A program made the translations under genes and the position numbers. This document shows, piece after piece, positions 53,396-63,195 of a stretch of 64,000 bases of DNA. Within the stretch, counting starts at the first letter, position 1. Every line of letters begins with the position of its first letter. Origin of the DNA: Paludibacteraceae bacterium (GTDB lineage Bacteria; Bacteroidota; Bacteroidia; Bacteroidales; Paludibacteraceae); the NCBI GenBank assembly GCA_024405875.1, contig JAKSOA010000005.1:1-64000 (forward strand), given 5' to 3'. The notes under the pieces are model-generated. The model had not been told where the DNA came from and made no database searches. It saw nothing but the letters and a program-made list of their open reading frames with translations.

Positions 53396-55075
53396 ATGAA
53401 TGGTTCTAAAGCATTGATGGAAGCCCTGCTGAATGAGGGTGTTGATACCATATTCGGATATCCGGGAGGGTCTATAATACCTGTGTTTGACGCATTATAT
53501 GATTACACAGACAAGTTCCACTATGTACTTACCAGACACGAGCAGGGTGCCACACACGCCGCTCAAGGTTATGCACGCATATCGGGGAAACCTGGCGTTT
53601 GCATAGTTACCAGCGGTCCGGGTGCCACAAACACAATAACAGGTATTGCTGACGCTATGCTTGACAGCACCCCACTTATAGTCATTACAGGTCAGGTTAA
53701 CAACACAATGCTTGGTACCGACGCCTTTCAGGAGACCGACCTTATTGGCATAACACTGCCTATTTCCAAATGGAGTTATCAGATAAGAGACCCCAAAGAG
53801 ATTGCATTTGCGGTTGCAAAGGCATTCTACATAGCAAATACAGGCAGACCTGGACCGGTGGTGCTTGACATAACAAAAACCGCTCAGACAGAGAGTGTTG
53901 ACTTTAAGCCTGAGAAATGTGACTTCATACGTAGTTACATACCAAAAAGCACAATTGACACAGAGTCTATAGATAATGCCGCCGCAATTATAAACAGTGC
54001 AAAAAAGCCTATGGCACTTGTAGGTCACGGCGTAACCATCGGTGAGGCTGAGAGTGAGTTGATGGCATTCCTTGATAAGGCAGATATTCCAGCCGCCTGG
54101 ACTATTATGGGCGAGTCTGCAATGCCTACAGATTACAGACTTAACAAGGGCATGGTTGGTATGCACGGAAACATAGCGCCAAATATAAAGACAAATGAAT
54201 GTGATGTGCTTATAGCCATAGGAATGCGTTTTGCAGACCGTGTTACGGGTGATTTGAAGAGATATGCCAAAAATGCCAAAATCATTCATTTAGAGATTGA
54301 CCCTGCTGAAATAAATAAGAATGTTAAGTGTGATGTGGCTCTTTTAGGCAATGTCAAGCAAACTCTGCCTGCGCTGACCGCCAAATTAAATAAGCAGGAG
54401 CACACTCAATGGATTAACTCTTTTGCGGAGTATGAGACAAAAGAGAAAGAGCGTGTAATTGACAAGGAACTGCACCCTACACAATGTGAGTCTCTAAAGA
54501 TGGGTGAGGTTGTGCGTACTGTGTCTGACGCTACAGGAAGTGACGCCATACTTGTTACAGACGTAGGACAAAACCAGATGGCGGCGTTACGCTATTTCAG
54601 ATTTAAGAGCAAACGTAGTGTTGTAACCTCAGGCGGCGCTGGTACTATGGGATTCGGCATACCGGCAGCCATCGGGGCCAAGATTGCCGCACCAAAGAGA
54701 ACTGTATGCCTATTTTGCGGAGACGGCGGTTTCCAGATGACAATGCAGGAACTTGGAACAATAATACAAGAGAAAACAGGTGTTAAGATGATTCTGCTTA
54801 ACAACAACTATTTGGGTATGGTACGTCAGCAGCAGGAGTTGTTTTTTAGCAGAAGATACTCATCCACCCCGATGCTTAATCCTGACTTTTGCGCTGTTGC
54901 AAAGGCGTACGGCATAGCCACAAGCCACGTAACCAAAAGAGAGGAACTAAGCGGTGCCGTAAATGATATGCTACAAGATGACAAACCATATCTGCTTGTC
55001 GTGGAGATAGAAGAAAACGGATTGGTATTACCTATGGTTCCACCAGGAAAAGGCAATGATGATATAATAATATAA
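53396..55075 (+). CDS. ilvB: Acetolactate synthase, large subunit
   Basis: A 559-residue ThDP enzyme. The N-terminal motif GYPGGSIIPVFDALYD and the catalytic Glu in RHEQGATHAAQGYAR are present, and the ThDP/metal motif is GDGGFQMTMQELGTI, ending NNNYLGMVRQQQ. It condenses two pyruvates, or pyruvate with 2-oxobutyrate. One base separates it from ilvD. Confidence 0.96.
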   Translation: MNGSKALMEALLNEGVDTIFGYPGGSIIPVFDALYDYTDKFHYVLTRHEQGATHAAQGYARISGKPGVCIVTSGPGATNTITGIADAMLDSTPLIVITGQVNNTMLGTDAFQETDLIGITLPISKWSYQIRDPKEIAFAVAKAFYIANTGRPGPVVLDITKTAQTESVDFKPEKCDFIRSYIPKSTIDTESIDNAAAIINSAKKPMALVGHGVTIGEAESELMAFLDKADIPAAWTIMGESAMPTDYRLNKGMVGMHGNIAPNIKTNECDVLIAIGMRFADRVTGDLKRYAKNAKIIHLEIDPAEINKNVKCDVALLGNVKQTLPALTAKLNKQEHTQWINSFAEYETKEKERVIDKELHPTQCESLKMGEVVRTVSDATGSDAILVTDVGQNQMAALRYFRFKSKRSVVTSGGAGTMGFGIPAAIGAKIAAPKRTVCLFCGDGGFQMTMQELGTIIQEKTGVKMILLNNNYLGMVRQQQELFFSRRYSSTPMLNPDFCAVAKAYGIATSHVTKREELSGAVNDMLQDDKPYLLVVEIEENGLVLPMVPPGKGNDDIII

Positions 55076-55079
55076 GCAT

Positions 55080-55131
55080 GCGGTTATGCGGTGATGCGGT
55101 TATGCGAATCACCAAATCACCAAATCATCGA
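55080..55131. repeat. Tandem spacer repeats before ilvN
   Basis: Copies of GCGGTTAT/GCGGTGAT are followed by copies of CACCAAAT. This is one of the low-complexity spacers seen between co-directional genes. Confidence 0.6.
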
Positions 55132-55137
55132 TAATTT

Positions 55138-55692
55138 ATGGAAAAAAAACTATACACAGTAACCGTATTTTCAGAGAACGTTCCAGGTCTTCTGAATCAG
55201 ATTACCATTGTATTCACCCGCAGACAGATAAACATTGAGACACTCTCTGTATCACCGTCGGCCATTAAGGGAATACATAAGTTCACTATTACAGCCTACA
55301 CTGATGAGGACACCATCAAGAATGTTGTAAAGCAGATAGATAAGCGAATTGACATTCTTAAAGCCTATTATAACACCGATGATGAACTTATCTATCAGGA
55401 GATTGCGCTCTACAAGATAGAGACAGGCAAGGTGCTTGCAATGGGCGGTATTGAATCCATTATACGCAAGTATGACGCTCGTGTTCTTGAGGTTTTGGAG
55501 AACTGCATAGTGCTTGAGAAGACCGGGCTTTATGAGGAGACTCAGAATATGTTTAATGAACTACAGTCAAGCATCGGGGTACTGCAATTCATACGCAGCG
55601 GCAGAGTCGCTATAACAAAAGATAAAAAAGAGCGCCTCAGCGATATGCTTGCTAAAATTGAGGAACTAAAAGAGTTAAAAGTTAAAAAATAA
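55138..55692 (+). CDS. ilvN: Acetolactate synthase, small (regulatory) subunit
   Basis: A 184-residue protein with an N-terminal ACT domain (TVFSENVPGLLNQITIVFTRRQINIETLSVS, including the Gly-Leu-Leu turn that binds valine) and a C-terminal helical domain. It gives valine feedback control to IlvB. It is longer than the 80-160 residues of some homologues but usual for Bacteroidota. Confidence 0.92.
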   Translation: MEKKLYTVTVFSENVPGLLNQITIVFTRRQINIETLSVSPSAIKGIHKFTITAYTDEDTIKNVVKQIDKRIDILKAYYNTDDELIYQEIALYKIETGKVLAMGGIESIIRKYDARVLEVLENCIVLEKTGLYEETQNMFNELQSSIGVLQFIRSGRVAITKDKKERLSDMLAKIEELKELKVKK

Positions 55693-55743
55693 AAGTTGAA
55701 AATAACTTTCAATTTTCAATTATCAACTTTCAATTATTTTAAC

Positions 55744-55751
55744 TATCTTTG
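55744..55751 (+). promoter_or_regulatory. -7 box of ilvC
   Basis: TATCTTTG lies between ilvN and ilvC, 84 bp before the ilvC start, so ilvC can be transcribed on its own. Confidence 0.6.
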
Positions 55752-55793
55752 CACTACAAAAAAAATCAGAGAATGCAAAGGTCAGGGAATTTT

Positions 55794-55823
55794 TCTCCTT
55801 TCTCCTTTCTCCTTTCTCCTTTA
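55794..55823. repeat. TCTCCTTT tandem repeat in the ilvC leader
   Basis: Four copies of the unit TCTCCTTT (pyrimidine-rich) lie directly before ATTAATATATAATGG at the ilvC start. The same unit occurs at 18968-19003. Confidence 0.65.
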
Positions 55824-55834
55824 ATTAATATATA

Positions 55835-56878
55835 ATGGCACAAATTAATTTTGGCGGTGTAATAGAAAATGTTGTTACCCGTGAGGAGTTTCCTCTTGAG
55901 AAAGCACGTGAAGTGCTTAAAAATGAGACAATTGCCGTAATTGGTTACGGTGTTCAAGGTCCTGGTCAATCACTCAACCTGCGTGATAACGGTTTCAATG
56001 TGATTGTAGGTCAGCGTAAAGGCAAGACTTGGGACAAGGCTGTTGCAGACGGCTGGGTACCTGGCGAGACCCTTTTTGAGATTGAAGAGGCTTGCAAACG
56101 TGCTACCATAATACAATATCTGCTTTCTGATGCCGCACAAATTGAGCAATGGCCTGTAATCAAGCGTAATCTTACACCTGGTAAGGCTCTCTATTTCTCA
56201 CACGGCTTCGGCATCACTTGGAATGACCGCACAGGCATTGTTCCACCAAAAGATGTTGATGTTATTATGATTGCACCTAAGGGTTCCGGCACATCACTGC
56301 GCCGTATGTTCCTGCAAGGTCGTGGTCTTAACTCTTCATACGCAATATGGCAAGACGCTACAGGTAAGGCGTTTGAACGTGTTATAGCACTTGGTATTGG
56401 TGTTGGCTCAGGCTACTTGTTTGAGACAACATTCCTTAAGGAGGCTACATCAGACCTTACAGGTGAGCGTGGCTCACTTATGGGTGCCATACAAGGTTTG
56501 CTTCTCGCACAATACGAGGTTTTGCGTGAGAATGGTCACGAGCCATCTGAAGCATTCAATGAGACAGTTGAGGAACTCACACAATCACTTGGCCCTCTAT
56601 TCGCAGAGAACGGTATGGACTGGATGTACGCTAACTGCTCTACCACCGCTCAGCGTGGTGCTCTTGACTGGATGGGTCCTTTCCACGATGCCATCAAGCC
56701 GGTTATGCAGAAACTATACGCAAGCGTAAAATGTGGTAATGAGGCTCAGATTTCAATTGACTCCAACTCAAAACCAGACTACCGCGCTAACCTTGAGAAA
56801 GAACTTAAGGCACTGCGTGAGAGTGAGATGTGGCAGGCTGGAGCGGTTGTACGTAAACTTCGTCCTGAGAATAATTAA
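55835..56878 (+). CDS. ilvC: Ketol-acid reductoisomerase, class I
   Basis: A 347-residue NADPH-dependent enzyme. The nucleotide site is VIGYGVQGPGQSLNLRDNG near residue 35; APKGSGTSLRRMF follows, and the metal ligands are in DLTGERGSLMGAIQ near 205. It converts acetolactate to dihydroxy-isovalerate for IlvD. Length matches class I enzymes. Confidence 0.96.
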   Translation: MAQINFGGVIENVVTREEFPLEKAREVLKNETIAVIGYGVQGPGQSLNLRDNGFNVIVGQRKGKTWDKAVADGWVPGETLFEIEEACKRATIIQYLLSDAAQIEQWPVIKRNLTPGKALYFSHGFGITWNDRTGIVPPKDVDVIMIAPKGSGTSLRRMFLQGRGLNSSYAIWQDATGKAFERVIALGIGVGSGYLFETTFLKEATSDLTGERGSLMGAIQGLLLAQYEVLRENGHEPSEAFNETVEELTQSLGPLFAENGMDWMYANCSTTAQRGALDWMGPFHDAIKPVMQKLYASVKCGNEAQISIDSNSKPDYRANLEKELKALRESEMWQAGAVVRKLRPENN

Positions 56879-56900
56879 TTGTTAATAAATATTTTGTTGC

Positions 56901-56939
56901 AAACAGGGGTGACATTTTGGTCACCCTGTTTTGTTTTTG
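56901..56939 (+). terminator. ilvC terminator
   Basis: A stem of about 12 pairs with one bulged G (AACAGGGG-TGAC against GTCACCCTGTT) is followed by TTGTTTTTGT. The next gene's -7 box begins right after it. Confidence 0.8.
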
Positions 56940-56947
56940 TATCTTTG
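56940..56947 (+). promoter_or_regulatory. -7 box of the phosphoethanolamine transferase gene
   Basis: TATCTTTG matches TAnnTTTG and overlaps the tail of the ilvC terminator, 22 bp before the start codon. Confidence 0.6.
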
Positions 56948-56969
56948 ACGCATTTATAACTAGATAGAT

Positions 56970-58490
56970 ATGAAACAATTTTTACAAAAGATATACACAG
57001 TGGCAGCCATTCTGAGTGTTCTAAACCTGCTACTCTTTCATATCCCGTTTTACACATACGTACTTGACAACATAAACGCTGACTTTAACGGCTTTATCAT
57101 TTTCTCAAGTCTGGTGGTGATTATGCTGACGGCTAATTTCTTTGCATTCTACCTCTTCTTATATCTGTTCAGAATTGTAGGCAAGGCGATAACAGCCACA
57201 GCATTCATACTTAACTCAGTAACACTCTATTTCATAAACACTTACGATGTCATTATTGATGACTCTATGATGGGCAACGTGTTCAACACCAACTACACTG
57301 AGGCTACAAGTTACGCATCGTGGGCTGCCATAGGATACATAATTTGTATGGGAATAATCCCTGCAATATACATATTCTTCACAAAGGTTGACTACAGCAC
57401 CCTGAAAAGGTTCTTTGCAAACATCGGGGCATCTTTAGGAATTATAATAGTAATTGCTTTCGGCAACGCCCCTAACTGGACTTGGATTGACAAGCACGCA
57501 CCTGTCATTGGCTCACTTCTGCTACCGTGGTCATACACAGTGAATGCGGTAAGGTTTAATATTCAGGACGCAAGAAACCACCGTCAGGAGATTCTTCTCC
57601 CCGATGCCACAATAGCCAACGATGAGAAAGATGTTGTAGTCCTGCTCATCGGGGAGTCATCACGCCGTGACCACTTCTCACTCTATGGTTATAAGAAGGA
57701 GACCAATCCGCTGCTGTCAAAAGTTGAGAATCTGCATTGGTATAATGTGAATGCCTCAGCAACCTATACAATAGCGGGGGTTAAGGCTATTCTTGAAGAC
57801 CGTGAGACCGATGAACTGTATGAGATTCTTCCAAATTACCTTAACCGCAACGGGGTTGACGTTTTATGGCGTACCACTAACTGGGGGGAGCCGCCACTCC
57901 ATATTGAGCAATATGCTGACCTTAAACAGTGTGACGCAGACAGTTGCAAATATGATATGATACTGCTTGACGGCATTAAACAGCACATTGAGAGTTGCGG
58001 GAACAACAAAGTCTTCATTGTCCTTCATTCAAGCACAAGCCACGGTCCATCATATAATCTGAAGTACCCCGCTGAATTTGAGAAATTCACTCCCGTATGC
58101 ACAAGCGTTGAATTATCAAAGTGCTCTAATGAAGAGTTAATTAACGCATACGACAATACCATTTTATATACAGATTACATAATAAACGCCCTTATTGATA
58201 CACTCAAAACGCTGGACGGCTGGCGTAGTACAATGATTTTCATCTCTGACCACGGAGAGTCACTGGGAGAGAGGAATTTATATATGCACGGAGTTCCTAT
58301 CAATTTCGCGCCTAAGGAACAATATGAGATACCTATGATTGTATGGGCGTCAGATTCAACAGAATATGTGAAAAAAGGTATTGAGCCATCTCAACATAAT
58401 GTATTTCACAGCATTCTGTTCCGTTTGGGAGTTGACTCACCAGTATATAATGAGGATATGAATATTTTTTCAAACTATGACGGTGATTAA
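56970..58490 (+). CDS. Phosphoethanolamine transferase (EptA-like)
   Basis: A 506-residue inner-membrane enzyme. Five hydrophobic segments lie in about residues 8-165, followed by a periplasmic sulfatase-fold domain with [17 protein letters not shown] (metal-binding Glu near 226), the probable nucleophile Thr near 265 in [10 protein letters not shown], and [11 protein letters not shown] with further metal ligands near 427. Such enzymes add phosphoethanolamine to lipid A or other surface glycolipids and can lower sensitivity to cationic peptides; the acceptor here is unknown. It stands alone between ilvC and recA. Confidence 0.85.
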   Translation: MKQFLQKIYTVAAILSVLNLLLFHIPFYTYVLDNINADFNGFIIFSSLVVIMLTANFFAFYLFLYLFRIVGKAITATAFILNSVTLYFINTYDVIIDDSMMGNVFNTNYTEATSYASWAAIGYIICMGIIPAIYIFFTKVDYSTLKRFFANIGASLGIIIVIAFGNAPNWTWIDKHAPVIGSLLLPWSYTVNAVRFNIQDARNHRQEILLPDATIANDEKDVVVLLIGESSRRDHFSLYGYKKETNPLLSKVENLHWYNVNASATYTIAGVKAILEDRETDELYEILPNYLNRNGVDVLWRTTNWGEPPLHIEQYADLKQCDADSCKYDMILLDGIKQHIESCGNNKVFIVLHSSTSHGPSYNLKYPAEFEKFTPVCTSVELSKCSNEELINAYDNTILYTDYIINALIDTLKTLDGWRSTMIFISDHGESLGERNLYMHGVPINFAPKEQYEIPMIVWASDSTEYVKKGIEPSQHNVFHSILFRLGVDSPVYNEDMNIFSNYDGD

Positions 58491-58501
58491 ACATTTTTAA
58501 C

Positions 58502-58509
58502 TACCTTTG
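58502..58509 (+). promoter_or_regulatory. -7 box of recA
   Basis: TACCTTTG matches TAnnTTTG, 37 bp before recA. I see no LexA-type palindrome around it. Confidence 0.6.
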
Positions 58510-58546
58510 TCAATGTCATAATCAGCAAAATAAAAATTTATATATT

Positions 58547-59554
58547 ATGTCAGAAGAGATTCAAAAACCGGCATCGGAGAAGCTTAAAGCGCTCCAACTT
58601 GCCATTGACAAAATTGAGAAGGACCACGGTAAGGGAACCATTATGAAGATGGGCGATGACCACGTGGTTGATGTTCAAGTAATTCCTACTGGCTCAATAG
58701 GGCTTAACCTTGCCTTGGGCGTAGGCGGGTTCCCTCGCGGCAGGGTAATTGAGATTTATGGACCTGAGTCATCAGGTAAGACAACACTTGCCATTCACGC
58801 AATAGCACAGGCTCAAAAGGCTGGCGGCATTGCGGCTATAATTGATGCGGAACACGCTTTTGACCGTTTCTATGCAGAGAAACTTGGCGTTGATATTGAC
58901 AACCTTTTCATCTCCCAGCCCGACAACGGAGAACAGGCGCTTGAGATTGCAGACCAACTTATACGTTCTTCCGCCATTGACATTATTGTTATTGACTCAG
59001 TGGCTGCCCTTACTCCAAAAGCGGAGATTGAGGGTGATATGGGTGACAACAAGGTAGGTCTTCAGGCAAGACTTATGTCTCAGGCACTCAGAAAACTTAC
59101 AGCCAACATTAGCAAGACAAACACTTGCTGCATATTCATAAACCAACTGCGTGAGAAGATTGGAATTATGTTCGGCAACCCTGAGACCACTACCGGCGGT
59201 AACGCTCTAAAGTATTACGCATCTGTGCGTCTTGACATACGCCGTGTATCAGCCATTAAAGAGGGCGACGAGGTTATTGGAAATCAGACAAGAGTAAAGG
59301 TTGTAAAGAACAAGGTCGCGCCTCCGTTCCGCAAGGCTGAGTTTGACATAATGTTTGGCGAAGGCATTTCACGTGCAGGTGAGATTGTTGACCTTGGCGT
59401 TGAGGCGGGAATTCTGAAAAAGAGTGGTTCATGGTTCAGTTACGGGGAGAGCAAACTTGCACAAGGACGTGACGCAGTCAAGAAACTGCTTCAAGACAAT
59501 CCGGAACTTGCGGAGGAGATTGAGGGCAAAATAATGGAGTTCTATAATAGTTGA
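58547..59554 (+). CDS. recA: Recombinase RecA
   Basis: A 335-residue strand-exchange ATPase. Walker A is GPESSGKTT at residues 72-80, Walker B ends in [11 protein letters not shown], and the loop-2 region has [24 protein letters not shown]. The C-terminus is shorter and less acidic than in enterobacteria. Confidence 0.97.
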   Translation: MSEEIQKPASEKLKALQLAIDKIEKDHGKGTIMKMGDDHVVDVQVIPTGSIGLNLALGVGGFPRGRVIEIYGPESSGKTTLAIHAIAQAQKAGGIAAIIDAEHAFDRFYAEKLGVDIDNLFISQPDNGEQALEIADQLIRSSAIDIIVIDSVAALTPKAEIEGDMGDNKVGLQARLMSQALRKLTANISKTNTCCIFINQLREKIGIMFGNPETTTGGNALKYYASVRLDIRRVSAIKEGDEVIGNQTRVKVVKNKVAPPFRKAEFDIMFGEGISRAGEIVDLGVEAGILKKSGSWFSYGESKLAQGRDAVKKLLQDNPELAEEIEGKIMEFYNS

Positions 59555-59582
59555 CAATTGACAGTGGACAGTTGACAGTGAG
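59552..59582. repeat. TTGACAGT-type tandem spacer
   Basis: Copies of TTGACAAT/TTGACAGT/GGACAGT fill the gap between recA and the next gene, starting at the recA stop codon. The same unit appears at 27352 and 43080. Confidence 0.65.
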
Positions 59583-59585
59583 TGT

Positions 59586-60314
59586 ATGAACGAACTGATT
59601 TTTGGCATACGGGCTATTATTGAGGCTATAGAGGCAGGAAAGGAGATTGAGAAAATTCTGCTCAAGAAAGATATGGGCAGTGAACTCTCTAAAGAACTTT
59701 TTGACGCTGTAAAAGGTCATAACATTCCTGTTGTGCGTGTGCCGGTTGAAAAAATCAACCGCATTACAAAAAAGAACCATCAGGGAGCCGTAGCCTTTAT
59801 ATCACCTATTGAGTATCAGCGTATTACTCAAATAATACCTCAGTTATATGAAGATGCTAAAAGTCCGTTCATAGTTATTCTTGACGGGGTTACTGATGTA
59901 AGAAACTTTGGCGCAATAGCCCGTACAGCAGAGTGTGCGGGCGTTGATGCCATCGTGGTAAATCAGACAGAGAGCGCTCCTGTAAATGCCGATGCCATAA
60001 AGACCTCCGCTGGCGCACTACTTAACATTCCCGTCTGCCGTGAACATAACCTTGAGTATATTGTCAACTTTCTAAAGGAGTCAGGAGTAAAGATTATAGC
60101 GGCAAGTGAGAAAGCGGTTCAAAACTACACATCAATATCATACACTGAGCCTATAGCCATTGTTATGGGTGCAGAAGACAAAGGCATATCACCAGAGATT
60201 TTGGCACTCTGTGATGAGACAGTAAGCATTCCTATTCTTGGTAATATAGAGTCACTTAATGTCTCCGTAGCCGCAGGCATTCTGATATATGAGGCAGTAA
60301 AACAAAGAAACTGA
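59586..60314 (+). CDS. rlmB: SpoU/TrmH-family RNA 2'-O-methyltransferase (RlmB-like)
   Basis: A 242-residue protein with an N-terminal L30e-like substrate-binding domain (FGIRAIIEAIEAGKEIEKILLKK) and a knotted SPOUT domain: LDGVTDVRNFGAIARTAEC (motif 1), IVMGAEDKGISPE (motif 2) and IPILGNIESLNVSVAAGILIYEA (motif 3). RlmB methylates a guanosine of 23S rRNA; the exact target here is inferred. Confidence 0.88.
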   Translation: MNELIFGIRAIIEAIEAGKEIEKILLKKDMGSELSKELFDAVKGHNIPVVRVPVEKINRITKKNHQGAVAFISPIEYQRITQIIPQLYEDAKSPFIVILDGVTDVRNFGAIARTAECAGVDAIVVNQTESAPVNADAIKTSAGALLNIPVCREHNLEYIVNFLKESGVKIIAASEKAVQNYTSISYTEPIAIVMGAEDKGISPEILALCDETVSIPILGNIESLNVSVAAGILIYEAVKQRN

Positions 60315-60335
60315 ATTTGCTATAAATAAAAAGAG

Positions 60336-61010
60336 ATGCAAATCTTATATGAAGATAACCATCTGATTGCCGTAAACAAGGCTGTGGGTGAGATTGTTCA
60401 GGGCGATAAGACCGGCGACACCCCGCTTGTAGATACCTTAAAGGCATATCTCAAAGAGAAATACAATAAGCCTGGCAATGTGTTCTGCGGTGTCACCCAC
60501 CGACTGGACCGCCCCGTCAGCGGTGTGGTTGTCTTTGCAAAGACAAGCAAGGCTCTTGAGCGTTTCAACGGTATGCTGCGTGACCATACCATAAAAAAGA
60601 CCTATCACGCCATTGTCAAGAACCCGCCCGCCCAACCTGAAGGCACTCTCTCACACTATCTTGTACGCAATGAGAAGATGAACAAATCTTTTGCATACGA
60701 CGCTCCAAAAGGTGACGCTAAAAAAGCGGTGCTCAGTTACAAAGTGATTGGTCATTCAGACAACTATACACTGCTTGAAGTTGATTTACAGACAGGTCGC
60801 CACCATCAAATCAGGTGTCAACTTGCCGCTATGGGCTGCCCCATCAAAGGTGATTTAAAATATGGATTTCCCCGCTCAAACAAAGACGCCGGCATAAGCC
60901 TGCACGCACATAGCGTTGAGTTCATTCACCCCGTCACCAAACTTCCAATAAAAATCATCGCACCCTACCCGGAAACAGACATCTGGAAACAATTAACAAT
61001 TAGTAATTAG
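60336..61010 (+). CDS. RluA-family RNA pseudouridine synthase
   Basis: A 224-residue enzyme with the catalytic Asp in HRLDRPVSGVVVFAKTSKAL near residue 52 and the C-terminal motif LQTGRHHQIRCQLAAMGCPIKGDLKYG. It lacks an S4 domain, so it is of the small TruC/RluC-like kind. The target RNA is unknown. It follows rlmB by 21 bp; both modify RNA. Confidence 0.9.
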   Translation: MQILYEDNHLIAVNKAVGEIVQGDKTGDTPLVDTLKAYLKEKYNKPGNVFCGVTHRLDRPVSGVVVFAKTSKALERFNGMLRDHTIKKTYHAIVKNPPAQPEGTLSHYLVRNEKMNKSFAYDAPKGDAKKAVLSYKVIGHSDNYTLLEVDLQTGRHHQIRCQLAAMGCPIKGDLKYGFPRSNKDAGISLHAHSVEFIHPVTKLPIKIIAPYPETDIWKQLTISN

Positions 61011-61225
61011 TAATTAATAAATTTCTCATTTCTCCTTTAAGGCTTCGCCTTGAATTTTATATAAACATTAACTTCGCTCGGTATATTTTGAACAAGTTCA
61101 ACTTCTACTCTCGCTTGCAAATGTTTTGTCGTGACTCGGCAGAAAAAAAATATTTTTCTGCTCTCACTACTCCAAAATTTCTCATTTATTTTGTATCTTT
61201 ACAAAATATTTGAACACAACCGCCT
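61011..61225. other. Intergenic region with hairpins
   Basis: The stretch begins with AATTAGTA-type repeats that also cover the last codons of the preceding gene, then AAGGC-TTC-GCCTT near 61040 and a hairpin GCAGAAAAA/TTTTTCTGC near 61138-61161. A -7-like box TATCTTTA (61194-61201, last base off consensus) precedes the pullulanase start by 24 bp. No gene is supported. Confidence 0.5.
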
Positions 61226-63184
61226 ATGGCAAACCTTGACTTTCCTGTACATTTTGACAGTTTTGATGACTACCCTGCCTATAAGGCTGATGACCTTGGC
61301 ATAACATACTCACCTGAAAAAACGGTATTTAAGATTTGGTCACCTGACATTGATGACGCCGTAGTGCGTATTTATGACTCTGGAGATGGTGGCACGGCAA
61401 TTGAGACCAAACAGATGCGTCCGCTTAAGAACGGCATCTGGGAAGCCATAATAAACGGGGATTTGAAGAACAAATTCTACACTTTTCAGGTTAAATTTGA
61501 TGATGAATGGCTTGAGGAGACCGCAGGTGCATACACTAAGGCGGTTGGCATAAACGGAAAGCGTGCCGCAATCATTGACCTTAAAGATACCAACCCCGAT
61601 GGCTGGGCGTATGACAAAAAGCCTGAGTTGAAGAACCTGACAGACATTATTATTTATGAGATTCACGTCCGTGATTTCTCAATGTCACCTAACTCCGGAA
61701 TGACCAACAAGGGCAAATTTCTTGCATTTACAGAAGAGGGGACAGTGAACTCATTCGGGCAGAAGACAGGTATTGACCACCTTAAAGAATTGGGCATCAC
61801 GCATATACACCTTATGCCATCGGCCGATTTCGCATCTATTAATGAGGCTCGCCTTGATGACAACAAGTATAATTGGGGATATGACCCTTTGCATTACAAT
61901 GTACCTGAAGGCAGTTACTCCACAAATCCCGCTGACCCATACTGCCGCATACGTGAGTTCAAGCAGATGGTTCAGGCGCTGCACAAAAACGGCATACGCA
62001 TTATTATGGACGTAGTCTATAACCACACATACACTTGGGAACACTCAGCGTTCAGTATGACCACACCTGGTTACTACTACCGCCATTGGGGCGACGGCAG
62101 TTACTCCAATGCGTCAGGTTGCGGTAATGAGACTGCAAGTGAGCGTGCTATGGTGCGCAAATACATTATAGATTCCTTAAAATATTGGGCTACAGAGTAT
62201 CACGTAGATGGTTTCCGTTTTGACCTAATGGGAATCCACGATACAGAGACAATGAAGTTAATCCGCAAGGAACTTGACCTAATCGACCCGACTCTGTATA
62301 TGTACGGTGAGGGTTGGAGTGCTGGTGACTCCCCTCTTCCCTACGAGCAGCGTGCCGTTAAGCAGCACGTAAACCAAACCGTAGGCATCGGGGTGTTCAG
62401 TGATGATTTGAGAGACGCCCTTAAAGGAAACTGGTCAAACGCAAGAGAGCCTGGCTTTGCAAGCGGACGTCAAGGCTATGATGAGACCATTAAATTCGGC
62501 ACTGTGGCGGCTACTCAGCACTCTCAGATTCACTACGGACTCATTAACTACTCTAATTGCGCCTGGGCTAATGAGCCATATCAGTCAATAAACTATGTCT
62601 CTTGCCACGATGACCTGTGTCTAAATGACAAACTTGTATATTCGGCACCTCAGAACGCATCTCAATTTGAGATTTCAAAGTTTAACGCACTGGCTCAAAC
62701 CATTATAATGACATCGCAGGGCATTCCATTCATATATGGAGGAGAGGAGTTGATGCGCACAAAAAAGGGAGTTCATAACACATACCAATCACCCGACAGC
62801 ATAAACCAAATTGACTGGGATAACAAAAACAAATACAAAAGAGTTTTTGAATACTATAAAGGCATAATTAATCTCAGACGTCAGCACCCTGCTCTGCACC
62901 TTGCCACAACTGAATTAATTCAGAAGCACCTGCACTTCCTCTATCCTAATCAGGCCTGTGTGGTTGCATTCACAATAGATGATAACGCCGGCGGTGATAG
63001 TTGGAACCGTATTATGGTAATACACAACGGAAACAGAAACGCCATTTCAATGGATATTCCGCAGGACAACTGGTGGGTTGTAGGCAACGGAGAGGAAATT
63101 TGCCCTACAGGCATTTTCAAATGGAACAGAAACAACATTTCAGTCCCCGCTTCCAGTACAATGATACTTTGTAAGAAGTTTTAG
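61226..63184 (+). CDS. pulA: Type I pullulanase (GH13_14-like)
   Basis: A 652-residue debranching enzyme that cuts alpha-1,6 bonds in pullulan and branched starch. A CBM48-like front occupies about residues 20-125, followed by the GH13 barrel with the type I signature YNWGYDP (near 214), DVVYNHTY, GFRFDLMG (nucleophile Asp near 335), GEGW (acid Glu) and VSCHDDL. No signal peptide is visible, so it should act in the cytoplasm on imported or stored glucan, complementing the surface amylase at 29321. Confidence 0.93.
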   Translation: MANLDFPVHFDSFDDYPAYKADDLGITYSPEKTVFKIWSPDIDDAVVRIYDSGDGGTAIETKQMRPLKNGIWEAIINGDLKNKFYTFQVKFDDEWLEETAGAYTKAVGINGKRAAIIDLKDTNPDGWAYDKKPELKNLTDIIIYEIHVRDFSMSPNSGMTNKGKFLAFTEEGTVNSFGQKTGIDHLKELGITHIHLMPSADFASINEARLDDNKYNWGYDPLHYNVPEGSYSTNPADPYCRIREFKQMVQALHKNGIRIIMDVVYNHTYTWEHSAFSMTTPGYYYRHWGDGSYSNASGCGNETASERAMVRKYIIDSLKYWATEYHVDGFRFDLMGIHDTETMKLIRKELDLIDPTLYMYGEGWSAGDSPLPYEQRAVKQHVNQTVGIGVFSDDLRDALKGNWSNAREPGFASGRQGYDETIKFGTVAATQHSQIHYGLINYSNCAWANEPYQSINYVSCHDDLCLNDKLVYSAPQNASQFEISKFNALAQTIIMTSQGIPFIYGGEELMRTKKGVHNTYQSPDSINQIDWDNKNKYKRVFEYYKGIINLRRQHPALHLATTELIQKHLHFLYPNQACVVAFTIDDNAGGDSWNRIMVIHNGNRNAISMDIPQDNWWVVGNGEEICPTGIFKWNRNNISVPASSTMILCKKF

Positions 63185-63195
63185 TTTTAAGGAAT

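Noticed and set aside
58490-58546. SOS (LexA) box before recA
   Set aside because: No palindromic operator could be found around the -7 box.
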